From: Lolium rigidum
Taxonomy: Eukaryota > Streptophyta > Magnoliopsida > Poales > Poaceae
NCBI RefSeq assembly: GCF_022539505.1
Contig: NC_061510.1
Span: forward strand, 231,767,322-231,831,321
Length of the DNA: 64,000 nt
Direction: 5' to 3'
Positions within the stretch are counted from its first letter, which is position 1, and every line of letters begins with the position of its first letter. A model generated the notes under the pieces. That model saw only the letters and a list, made by a program, of their open reading frames with translations. It ran no database searches and had not been told where the DNA came from. This document shows positions 1-9,160 of the stretch, piece after piece. The translations under genes were made by a program, and so were the position numbers.

Positions 1-2328
1 GCGGCTTGGGACGGTGTGTTCAAAAATGACTTAGCCCACTGCTTTTCCTTGTCGGAATATACTGGCTTGGGCTCGCCCTCTATTTTCTTCTTGACGCTCG
101 CCTTCCATTTCTCTAAATCAGCAGCCGCGCCCGCCTCGACTTCCTCGGCACTACTTTCCCAAGGCCTCGTGGGGAGAGGCTTCGGTGATACCTCCGGTAC
201 CTTTGTTTTCTTAGGTACGTAAGGGTCCGGGTTAATAACCCAGGACCGCTTACGCTTCTTCGCCGGAGGTGGATTGGGGGCGGTACCGGTGTCCGATCAC
301 CTGCCGGACGAGGACCGGGGGCGGCGTCCGCCGACGTGAATGAGGTGTATTAGGTGAAGCACCACCGCCACCGTCACCGCCACCGCCACCGTCACCGCCA
401 CCGCCACCGCCACCGTCACCGCCACCGCCACCACCACCACCGTACGGGGTGGACTTGTTGGCGCCTCGCCCGGAAACTTGATAAATTTCTTCCGCCATAG
501 AATGAACTGGCGCTTGACATCTCCAAGTCTTTTCACCCCTTCGGGTGTAGCAATGTCAATGTCCAGGTCCTCAAACCCTTGGACTATCTCCTCCACCGTG
601 ACACGAGCATAGCCATCTTGAATGGGGTTGTTGTGGTGGAGTGCTCCGGTGGTAAAGCACTGCCGATGGCTACCTTCATGGACATGTTCCCGATAGGATA
701 ATACGGATGACATGCTTTCATCTCCTTTATATCGTCCACGGGGTAGCGAGGAGGCTCCGGTGCGAGTAACTTCGACCACCGGCTGAGGCTCCGGTGCAGT
801 AATTTCGATCGTCGGTGCACCAGCCGGTGAGGCCTCCGTGGAAGCCACGCTGCTTCTTCTCCGCTGCCGGCTTCCGAGATCCATTGGATGATCTTCATGC
901 TGCGCCCGAGCTGCATCTCTTTCGGCGACTAGTACACTCACGGTTTTCTTCATCACATCCATTTCCGTTACCAACTTCGCCACAACATCCGCATCCCGAT
1001 CCATCTTTCTCTTACGGCTTCGTAACCGTACGGGTCATCTTTCCGGGGGAACCCTAGTTTCCACGAAATGTCCCCGGGCATGCCTCGTACACGTCCTCCG
1101 TGTTCAGGATTCCCGAGGGCTTTTGTCGTGGCGTCGTTCTCTCTGTTGAACCTGATCCTCCCCTCTTGAGCATCCCTCATTGCCTCAATAAGGTTTTGGG
1201 TGGGTGTAATTATTTTGCCCCGGTAAACACACTCCCCTGTCTCCGGGTTCAGCGATCCCCCATGCCCGTACCACCAGCTTTTGGCCCTTGGGTCCCATCC
1301 CTCCGTACACTGGACGGATTCCTCGCGCCCTCGGCTCGTTCTCCATCTTCTCCCACTTAGGCTGCCAAAAGCGATACCCTCCTGGCCCCATTTTATGATT
1401 GTACTCCTTCTTGGCCGCATTTTCCTTATTTTTTTTCGATAGTTCAAGGAACTGCTCCGATTTCTTTTGCTTCACAAATTCTGGCCAATCATGTTGCGGT
1501 TTCTCATATTGTCCTTTGAAATCCGGAGTCTTGCCCTGGTTGACAAAGTCATGGGCTAGATTTTGCTTGTATTTCCGGAATGCGTTGGCCATCCTAGAAA
1601 GAGCGAACTCGTTTGACTAGCTTGCGCCTCTTCTTGTTTTCCGCAATCTTGTTACCCTCCTCATCGTATTTGCGGTATTCCGGAGGTAGAACGAAATGTT
1701 CCATAAGCTTGTTGAAGCAATCTTTTTTTCTCTCTCGTTCGACAAAAGTAAAACCAACACGTGCCTTCTTTGGCTCATTCCACTCCCGGCGGGTGATCGA
1801 GACGTTGTCTCTAACAACGGCTCCGCATTGGCTGACAAACTTGGTGGCGTTCTTGCTGGGCTCCAGCGGCCTGCCGGTTGCTTCGTCGACAACATCGATG
1901 GTGCATGTTTCTCCTGCTTTCATCGTCTTGGTGGCGCCACGCTTTGACGACGACGTACTCGATTTTTCGACGATCCGGCCGAGGGCTAAAATAAGAAAGA
2001 GAGTCGCGCGCGTTAGTACACACACATTTATTCAAATCAGTTAGTTGTATCACCAGACGCTCAATATGTATATATATATATATACCTCGGCGCCGGAGGT
2101 GGTTGCTACTTCCAACTGAAGATCGTCGTTTATCGACGTTTCTTCGGCATCATCTGCTTGCTGACGGCGCCCTTCATCTTCACACTCAAAGTTCAGATAA
2201 GAAGCGATATCATCTTCTTCTTCTCCGGTCGGCACAAAAGGAATATCGCCTTTTATGATGCCGAACATATGGTCTTCGGCGTCCGGATCATAGTTGTCCA
2301 GAATCGGGTCACCTCTATCGTCCGCCAT
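1..2328 (-). pseudogene. CACTA second ORF (Transposase_24 / DUF8039 type), broken and partial
   Basis: Starts at ATG 2328 (MADDRGDPILDNYD) with an acidic first exon. A likely intron at 1986-2085 (GT..AG, containing a TA run) precedes exon 2. Exon 2 matches the plant Ptta/En/Spm transposase family, with FVSQCG near the start, then KENAAKKEYNHKMGPGGYR, WYGHGGSLNPETG and TKALGNPEHGGRVRG. A DUF8039-like stretch follows, then a proline/glycine-coding triplet run at 359-441, and a tail continuing past position 1 (minus-strand reading near the edge resembles KEKQWAKSFLNTPSQA). Frameshifts fall near 1295 and 1012, and the exon 1-2 junction is not cleanly in phase. The function in transposition is inferred from the family. 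A C-terminal Ulp1-like protease, common in such genes, would lie outside the window. Confidence 0.85.
359..441. repeat. CAC/CGC/CGT triplet microsatellite in the CACTA second ORF
   Basis: Interrupted run of CAC, CGC and CGT triplets, about 28 units. On the minus strand it lies in the broken second CACTA gene, in the low-complexity linker after the DUF8039-like part. It gives long open readings in several frames that are not genes. Confidence 0.9.
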
Positions 2329-2409
2329 ATGTCAGTCCTGAAAACATGTAGTCAAAACAAATTAATTGTGTATATACCAGCATTATCACATCTCTTCTAC
2401 ATATAAAGA

Positions 2410-2775
2410 GAGAGGGCGACGAGGGAGGCGAGAGAGGGGACGCAGTGAGCGCGTGACCGAGAGACCGGTGGCGGTGGCGAAAGGGGGGACGCAGTGACCG
2501 CGCGCGTGACCGAGAGACCGGTGGCGGTGGCGAGAGGGGGGACGCAGTGACCGCGTGACCGAGAGACCGGTGGCGGTGGCGAGAGGGGGGACGCAGTGAC
2601 CGCGTGACCGAGAGACCGGTGGCGGTGGCGAGAGGGGGACGCAGTGACCGCGTGACCGAGAGACCGGTGGCGGTGGCGAAAGGGGGGACGCAGTGACCGC
2701 GCGCGTGACCGAGAGACCGGTAGCGGTGACCGAGAGGGCGGTGGCGGTGAGCGAGAGGGCGGTGGCGACGGCGCT
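2410..2775. repeat. GC-rich minisatellite, about 49-53 bp units
   Basis: About six units beginning ACGCAGTGACCGCGTGACC and continuing with GAGAGACCGGTGGCGGTGGC and a G run. Unit lengths vary between about 49 and 53 bp because of G-run and CGCG changes; the last units degenerate into GGTGGCGGTGAGCGAGAGGGC. It lies just upstream of the second CACTA gene (start 2328, minus strand), inside the leader between that gene and the internal TATA box. Confidence 0.9.
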
Positions 2776-3015
2776 AAGTAAAAATTTTCTTAAGTCAAAA
2801 TTTTGATAAGTACAATTTTTGTTAAGTAAAATTTTTGTTAAGTCAAGTTTTTGTTAAGTATACAAAATTTTGTTAGTATACAAAATTTTAGTTAAATTTT
2901 TGTTAAGTATACAAAATTTTAGTTACAAATTTTTGTTAAGTATACAAAATTTTAGTTACAAATTATCAAGTTTTACTTTTTTTTGTTAATTTACCGTTTT
3001 TGTTAAACTAATTAA
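2776..3015. repeat. AT-rich short repeats (TTTTTGTTAAGTA type)
   Basis: Irregular tandem copies of TTTTTGTTAAGTATACAAAA and shorter variants. Non-coding; part of the leader between the internal TATA box at 3467 and the second CACTA gene. Confidence 0.8.
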
Positions 3016-3466
3016 CTAGTTAAAATTAAAAAGAAAAAAAAAACACAAAAAAGGGAAAAATCCGGCCCGGCCCTCTCTCTCTCTCTCTCTTCTCGGCGCG
3101 CGGCCGGGTGGCGTCCGGCGCGGGCGGCGTCGGCGCGTGCGTGCGGGCGGCGGCGGCGCGTCCGGCGGGCGGCGGCGGCGCGTCTGGCGTGCGGGCGGCG
3201 GCGGCGCGTCTGGCGGGCGGCGGCGCGTCATCTGGCGGCCGGGCGGCGATAGTACGGTACGTAGGGGCGCGGGGCGCGCGGCGACATACGGATCGATGGC
3301 GCGACGAGAGGCGGCGGCGACGGCGTCTGCGGCGACGGCGAGTGCGGCGACGACGTCTGGCGGGCGGCGTCTGGCGTCTGGCGGCGGCGTCTGGCGTTCG
3401 GCGGCGTCTGACGATGGCGGAGAAGATGCGGAGAAGACGATGGCGGAGGCGACGGTTCGCGCGAGG
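3016..3466. other. GC-rich leader, GGC-type low complexity, no gene supported
   Basis: Dominated by GGCGGCGGCG and GTCTGGCGGGCG motifs. Long open frames occur on both strands (up to 168 codons) but encode only Arg/Ala/Pro/Gly-rich strings with no domain. Its position directly downstream of the minus-strand TATA box at 3467 suggests a transcribed 5' leader of the second CACTA gene. Confidence 0.7.
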
Positions 3467-3474
3467 TATTTATA
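3467..3474 (-). promoter_or_regulatory. Internal TATA box for the second CACTA gene
   Basis: Minus-strand TATAAATA, flanked by GGGGGGC upstream and CC downstream. It sits immediately downstream of a block of subterminal-type palindromes (3481-3636), the same order as at the element's right end. It points toward the gene starting at 2328. Confidence 0.65.
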
Positions 3475-3480
3475 GCCCCC

Positions 3481-3636
3481 CTTTAGTCGCGGTTGGGGAG
3501 GCGACCCGCGACTAAAGGGCACCCTTTAGTCGCGGTTGGCCAGACCAACCGCGACTAAAGGCTTTTTCGCCGGGTTTTTCGTTCCCGCACGCACAGACCT
3601 TTAGTCGCGGTTGGCGAGGCCAACCGCGACTAAAGA
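3481..3636. repeat. Internal block of three subterminal-type palindromes
   Basis: Three inverted repeats of the form CTTTAGTCGCGGTTGG...CCAACCGCGACTAAAG at about 3481-3518, 3523-3561 and 3598-3636. They match the palindromes at the element's right end (8922-9125), where the transposase usually binds in En/Spm elements. Here they lie about 5.5 kb from the terminus, between two transcription units. Confidence 0.88.
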
Positions 3637-3649
3637 CATTTTTAAATTA

Positions 3650-4082
3650 CTTTTTGTTTTTCAAAATGTTAATAAATACGAGAAAAACTCAGAAAAATAA
3701 AACTAATTCAATTCAAATTCTTAAAAATACAAATAATATATCAAAAAAATCAGAAAAATAAAACTAATTCAATTCAAAATTTTAAAAATACAAATTATAT
3801 ATCAAAAAAATCAGAAAAATAAAACTAATTCAATTCAAATTCTTAAAAATACAAATAATATATCAAAAAAATCAGAAAAATAAAACTAATTCATTTCAAT
3901 ATGTTAAAAATACAAATTATATATCAAAAAATTCATAAAAATAAAACTAATTCAATTCAAAATGTTAAAAATACATATAATATATCAAAAATTCATAAAA
4001 ATAAAACTAATTCAATTCAAAATCTTAAAAATACAAATAATATATCAAAAAATTCATAAAAATAAAACTAATTCAATTCAAA
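3650..4082. repeat. AT-rich tandem repeat, about 60-61 bp, about 7 copies
   Basis: Each unit includes AAAACTAATTCAATTCAAA and TTAAAAATACAAATAATATA; copies differ by a few bases. Non-coding. It separates the internal palindromes from the plus-strand gene. Confidence 0.9.
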
Positions 4083-4087
4083 AGTTC

Positions 4088-4320
4088 GTTGGCGCCCCCT
4101 CTTCCCGCCTCTTTCCGCCGACCCCCTCTTCCCTCCTCGTCTTCCCGCCATTTCTTCCCTGTCTTCCCGCCTCTTTCTTCCCGCCAATTGTTTCCCGCCA
4201 ATTTCTTCCGGCCTCTTTCTTCCCGCCAAATTTTTTCCCGCCAATTTCTTCCCGCCACTTTCTCCCCGCCTCCTGTCTTCCCGCCTCCTGTCTTCCCGCT
4301 CCCATTTTTCCCGCCATTTG
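4088..4320. repeat. TTCCCGCC short repeat array
   Basis: About 20 irregular copies of TCTTCCCGCC or TTTCCCGCC-type motifs, just upstream of the TATA-like box and the plus-strand gene at 4385. Repeated GGCGGGAA/TTCCCGCC is reminiscent of E2F-type sites (TTTCCCGCC); a regulatory role is inference only. Confidence 0.8.
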
Positions 4321-4323
4321 TCA

Positions 4324-4331
4324 CTACATAT
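4324..4331 (+). promoter_or_regulatory. TATA-like box for the plus-strand CACTA gene
   Basis: TACATATA, followed by GGTAGCCC and a CT-rich leader (ATCACATCTCTACAATCTC) ending in ATG at 4385. Position and composition fit a short plant promoter and leader. Confidence 0.5.
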
Positions 4332-4384
4332 AGGTAGCCCGGCTTGGCCGACATCACATCTCTACAATCTCTCATCACTCTCTC

Positions 4385-4950
4385 ATGGCTTCCACCGCAC
4401 CCACTCTAACCTACCGGCAGGTGGAGGAGCTTTGCGCCTCGAACTACCCTTGCCCTCCGGGCTACCGCGTCCCTCGCCGGCTGGAGCCTAAGCGCCGGCG
4501 GCGTGCCGGTCCCTCCCGTCCCTCAGGGTACTGCGCGCCGGGCGGCCATCACGAATCACTACTACCTCGACCTCACGCCGGAGCAGCGGATGAATCCCCG
4601 CTGGCATCCCGATAACCAGCATACTTGGGACGCCTTCTTCATCAATCGGCGTGAGAGGGCGCTCGCCAGGTATGAGGAGGACGGTCCGCCTCCTGGAAAC
4701 TTCCACGAGGCCGGCCGTCGGCTATGGTGGTACGGCCGGACTCGCAGAGCGTCATGGACTACATCACGGCCGGCGATATCCCCCGCCTGCGCTACCCTCG
4801 GTTCGAGCCACGAGCGCCGCCCGACGACGGCCGACGACGAGCAGCGACGACGACGCCGGCAACTTAGAAGGCGACGACTACCGGTACAACGGCGGCGGCT
4901 ATGAAGACTACGAGTATGCATATTATACGCCTAGGCAGGAGTATGACTAA
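4385..4950 (+). pseudogene. Third CACTA-borne gene, opposite strand, broken; function unknown
   Basis: Starts MASTAPTLTYRQVEELCASN and ends ...YYTPRQEYD at a TAA at 4948-4950. By combining frames, a protein of roughly 185 residues can be traced: an N-terminal part with NYPCPPGYRVP, a middle with NHYYLDLTPEQRMNPRWHPD and QHTWDAFFINRRERALARYE, and an acidic Tyr/Gly/Asp-rich tail. Frameshifts lie near 4478, 4735 and 4845. Its codon third positions are GC-rich, unlike the surrounding AT repeats. It converges on the TNP2-like gene. I have an impression of similar hypothetical proteins in cereal CACTA elements, but assign no function. Confidence 0.65.
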
Positions 4951-5120
4951 ATCACTCCAAATTTCATGTATGCGGGAGTATGACTTAGTCACTCCAAATT
5001 TCCTATATGCGGGAGTATGACTTAGTCACTCCAAATTTCATGTATGCGGGAGTATGACTTAGTCACTCCAAATTTCATGTATGCGGGAGTATGACTTAGT
5101 CACTCCAAATTTCATGTATC
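4936..5120. repeat. 37-bp tandem repeat, about 5 copies
   Basis: Unit length 37 bp: TGCGGGAGTATGACTTAGTC followed by ACTCCAAATTTCATGTA. The first copy overlaps the 3' end and stop codon of the plus-strand gene (CAGGAGTATGACTAA). The array fills the gap between two convergent genes. Confidence 0.95.
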
Positions 5121-5241
5121 ATCGGTGCTATCTCGAGTCAATTGAATCATTCGAAAATGGACACCAATTAAACACATCACGGGTAATATAATTCACATGA
5201 TTCATTCAACAAAGTTTGGTACAATAATAAATTATTACACA

Positions 5242-8200
5242 TCATTTCTTCCCTTGTGTCCCTGCTTGCTTACGATTGTGCCGTATCCATGGAGCATCCT
5301 CATCATTTAACTTAATGCTTGGGTCGGTGTTCACTTTGAAGGGCGGAATTTCAGCAAACATATTATAATCTTCCGACATGTCTGTCTTGTCCTCCACTCC
5401 CACGATGTTTCTTTTCCCTGAAAGAACAATGTGGCGCTTTGGATCATCGCATGATGTACTGATCGTTTTCTTATCTTTCCGTTTCCTCGGTTTGCTACTC
5501 ATGTCCTTCACATAGAAAACCTGAGCGACATCTTTCGCTAGGACGAATGGTTCGTCAAGGTAACCAAGATTGTTGAAATCCACCATTGTCATTCCGTATT
5601 GCTGGTCCACCTTTACCCCACCTCCTGTTAGCTTGAACCATTTGCACCGGAACAAAGGGACCCTAAAGGAGGGTCCATAGTCAAGTTCCCATATCTCCTC
5701 TATGTAACCATAATATGTGACCTTTTGCCCATTCTCGGTTGCTCGCATCAAAGCGGACACCACTGTTTTGGTTGGTGCTCTTTTTATCTTGGGCGATCGT
5801 GTAAAATGTATTCCCATTTATCTCGTACCCTTGGAAAGTCGTTATAGTCGAAGATGGTGTCTTGGCCAACATGTACGGCTGATCTACAACCTTATTGTCA
5901 CTCATTAAATGTTTTCTCAACCAACTGCCGAAAGTCTCCATGTGGGCCTTCCTAATCCAGGATTCAGGCTTCCCAGGGTTGTCCGAGCGTAAAATATTCT
6001 TGTGTTTCTCAAAGTACGGAGCCACCAAGCTGGAATTGGTCGGAACTGTGTGGTGTGCTTCGATCGGAGAATGGCCGTCCATACATATCATTGATTTCCT
6101 TCCGATCGTGCCTTTTCCACTTAGTCTCCCCTCGTGCCGCGATTGAGGAAGACCAATCGGCTTAAGGTCGGGAACAAAGTCAACACAAAACTCAATTACC
6201 TCCTCATTTCCATAGCCCTTGGCGATGCTTCCTTCCGGCCTAGCACGGTTACGAACATATTTCTTTAATACTCCCATGAACCTCTCGAAGGGGAACATAT
6301 TGTGTAGAAATACGGGACCGAGAATGGAAATCTCATCGACTAGGTGAACCAGGAGGTGCGTCATAATATTGAAGAAGGATGGCGGGAACACCAACTCGAA
6401 ACCGACAAGACATTGGATCACATCGTTACGTAACCGTGGTAGAACTTCTGGATTGATTACCTTCGAGAGATTGCATTGAGGAATGCACATAGCTTCACAA
6501 TGGCTACTCGAACATTTTCCGGCAGGAGCCCCTCAAAGCAATCGGAAGCAATTGCGTCATAATCACGTGGCAGTCGTGAGACTTCAGGTTTTGGAACTTT
6601 TTCTCCGCCATGTTTATTATTCCCTTTATATTGGACGAGAATCCTGACGGGACCTTCATACTCGCTCGGGCATTCAAAAAAGATGACCTTCTCTTCTTTG
6701 GTCGGAGCGTAGCCGGCACGACCTTGAAACCGTTCCGGATGCTTGTCATCAGGGTCTTTCAAACTTTGCTGGTCCTGCCGTGCTTCCTTTGTATCATTTG
6801 ACTTCCCATACACGCCCAAGAAGCTTAGGATGTTCACGCAAATATTCTTCGTAACGTGCATCACGTCGATTGCGGAGCGGACTTCTAGGACTTTCCAATA
6901 TTCTAGCTCCCGAATATAGATTTCTTCTTCCACATGGCTACGTGCCCGTCAGCTCCCTTCGGAACTGATTGTCCGCCAGGACCCTTTCCAAAGATGACTT
7001 TCAAACCCTTGACCATATCAAATACCTCAGCACCGGTGTGTTCCGCAGGCTTCGGCCGGTGATCTGCCTTGCCGTTGTAATGCTTGCCTTTCTTTCTTAC
7101 TCGGATGACCTTTCGGAAGAAATCGACGATGCCCAAGGTACACGTTCTTCTTACAATTTGGCAAATGTACACTTTCGGTCTCATGTAAGCAGTGCGTGCA
7201 TGCATTGTATCCCTTATTTGACGAGTCCCGAAAGGTTACTAAGAGCAGGCCAATCGTTGATGGTTACGAAAAGCAACGCTCGTAGGTCAAATTCCTCTTC
7301 TTTGTGCTCATCCCACACACGGACACCAGGTCTGCCCCACAGCTGTAAAAGCTCATCAACTAATGGCCTTAGGTACACATCGATGTCGTTGCCGGGTTGC
7401 TTCGGACCTTGGATGAGCACTCGGCATCATAATGAACTTCCGCTTCATGCACAACCAAGGAGGAAGGTTGTAGATGCATAGAGTCACGGGCCAGGTGCTA
7501 TGGCTGGAGCTCTGCTCGCCAAAAGGATTCATGCCATCCGTACTTAGACCAAATCTTATGTTCCTTGCGTCAGCTGCAAAATCTTTGAACTCTCTGTCGA
7601 TCTTTCTCCATTGCGTTCCATCTGCGGGGTGTCTCAACTCCCCGTCCGACTTACGGTCCTCTTTGTGCCATCGCAACAACTTGGCATGCTCTTTGTTCCC
7701 GAACGGACGTTTCAACCGTGGTATTATAGGAGCATACCACATCACCTTGGCGGGAACCCTCTTCCCGGGTTTCTGGCCCTCAACATCGTCACCGGGGTCA
7801 TCGCCTCCGATCTTATAACGCAATGCGGTGCATACCGGGCATTCATTCAAATTCTCGTATTCACCGCGGTAGAGGATGCGATCGTTGATGCATGCATGTA
7901 TCTTCGGAACCTCTAAACCTAGAGGGCGAGACAACCTTCTTTGCTTCGTACGTAGTGGCGGGCAGCTCGTTATTCTTTGGAAACATATTCTTCAACATTT
8001 TCAGCAAGTTTTCAAATGCGGAGTCAGCTACACCTGCCTGTGCCTTCCATCTCAGCAAATCCAGGGTGCAGCCCAGCTTTTTCAGACCATCGTCGCATCC
8101 GGGGTACAGCGCCTTCCTGTGATCCTCTAACATGCGATCCAAATTCTCCCTCTCTTTTTCAGTTTCGCAGCGTCTCCGTGCATCAGCAATGGTCCGACCA

Positions 8201-8570
8201 AGATCATCAACGGGATCATCACGTGCCTCTTCTTCACCTTCCCCTTCACCTTCAGCATCCTCCATGAAAGTATCACCGAAATGAGAAAGATAGCTTTCAT
8301 CATTGAAATCATCCCCTTCTTCATCTTCTTCCATTATAACCCCTCTTTCTCCATGCTTGGTCCAACAATTATAGCTTGGCATGAAACCGTGCCGAAGCAG
8401 GTGCATGTGAACATCTCTTGAGGAAGAGTAACCCTTCCGATTCTTACACTTAACACATGGACAGATAACAAAACCCCCTGCTTGTTCGCATTAGCCACTA
8501 CGAGGAAATCTTTCAAACCCGTACCGAACTCGCCGGAGAGTCGGTTACCGTACATCCATTGCCGATTCAT
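5242..8570 (-). pseudogene. TNP2-like CACTA transposase, heavily frameshifted
   Basis: The gene probably begins at ATG 8570 just after an acceptor (TAATGCAG|ATG), and ends at 5242. Domains in order: a transposase-associated zinc-binding N-terminus (RQWMYGNRLSGEF; in another frame ICPCVKCKN then LLRHGFMPSYNCW); an acidic linker; the TNP2 core (LGLEVPKIHACINDRILYRG, GLSTDGMNPF, NDWPALSNLSG, EVRSAIDVMHVTKN); a DUF4218 region (FPPSFFNIMTHLLVHLVDE, MFPFERFMG); and a DUF4216 C-terminus (DYGPSFRVPLFRCKWF). Frameshifts are visible near 8480, 7928, 7424, 7235, 7105, 6915, 6672, 6530, 6490 and 5700-5800. Family members cut and join CACTA ends with the second protein; this copy cannot make a full product. 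Confidence 0.92.
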
Positions 8571-8905
8571 CTGCATTATTATAATATAAAATATATAATT
8601 AACCATCATGCATTTGTTAAACTAACTAGCTACAAACAATATAAATTAAACAATTAATGAACTACACACACATGCATATTTTATCAATGACACATATCAA
8701 AGGTTCAAGTTGCTAACCGCGATCGAGGAGGAAAAATTAAATGAGAAAGCTCAAGTGTGACTCCAACACTTCATATCATGTTTGTTTCATGCTCTTGGGG
8801 CATTTCATCAAACACCTTATGTGCATAAGAGGAACCAAAAGCAAACCTAACACTCACTTGTGAAGAGAATGGCTCCAAATGGCTAAGTGTTGGCTGCTGG
8901 ATGGG
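8571..8905 (-). other. 5' leader with probable intron of the TNP2-like gene
   Basis: Between the TATA box (8906-8913) and ATG 8570. It ends in an AT-rich stretch and TGCAG directly before the ATG, a typical plant 3' splice site. A possible donor (ACAA|GTGAGTG) lies near 8860. No coding potential. Confidence 0.5.
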
Positions 8906-8913
8906 TATATATA
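8906..8913 (-). promoter_or_regulatory. TATA box of the terminal CACTA promoter
   Basis: TATATATA within CCCTCCCCTATATATACCC on the minus strand, immediately inside the subterminal palindromes and facing the TNP2-like gene. Confidence 0.7.
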
Positions 8914-8921
8914 GGGGAGGG

Positions 8922-9130
8922 GCTTTAGTCCCGGTTGGCCCGGCCAACCGCGACTAAAGGCCTTCGGGCACCTTTAGTCGCGGTTGGGCTGGCCAACCGC
9001 GACTAAAGCCCCCACGTGCACCAGCTGGCCACCGTGCGCCCTGGGCCCAGGCCTTTGGTCGCGGTTCGCCACACGAACCGCGACTAAAGACCCCATTAGT
9101 CGCGGTTCCTTTACCTTCGCGACTTATGGG
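8922..9130. repeat. Subterminal palindromes of the CACTA right end
   Basis: Inverted repeats at about 8922-8960, 8970-9008 and 9050-9090, plus a degraded half-pair at 9096-9128, all based on CTTTAGTCGCGGTT/AACCGCGACTAAAG. Subterminal repeats are the usual binding sites of the small En/Spm-type protein. Confidence 0.92.
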
Positions 9131-9142
9131 GCTTCCCGGAAG

Positions 9143-9160
9143 CCTGTTTTTCCACCAGTG
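9143..9160 (-). repeat. CACTA terminal inverted repeat
   Basis: Minus-strand CACTGGTGGAAAAACAGG. It defines the right edge of the transposon; the next bases outside are GGTGTCCGG. Confidence 0.9.

Larger units (their letters stand above)
1..9160 (-). mobile_element. CACTA (En/Spm) transposon, left end outside window
   Basis: The right boundary ends ...CCACCAGTG at 9160; on the minus strand this reads CACTGGTGGAAAAACAGG, a CACTA terminal inverted repeat. Inside it lie subterminal palindromes built on TTTAGTCGCGGTT, a minus-strand TATA box, a TNP2-like transposase relic, and a second minus-strand gene with a plant En/Spm transposase domain. The second gene runs off the left edge, so the element exceeds 9.1 kb and its second terminus is not visible. 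The 3-bp target duplication would start at 9161 (GGT) but cannot be checked. All three coding units carry frameshifts, so this copy is not autonomous as read. Confidence 0.93.

Noticed and set aside
250..498. Gly-rich 82-codon ORF
   Set aside because: Caused by the triplet microsatellite inside the broken CACTA second gene; another frame carries the real protein trace.
3016..3522. 168-codon minus-strand ORF and overlapping plus-strand ORFs in GC-rich DNA
   Set aside because: Composed of simple GGC/GTC repeats, only Arg/Ala/Pro/Gly strings, open in several frames at once, no domain.
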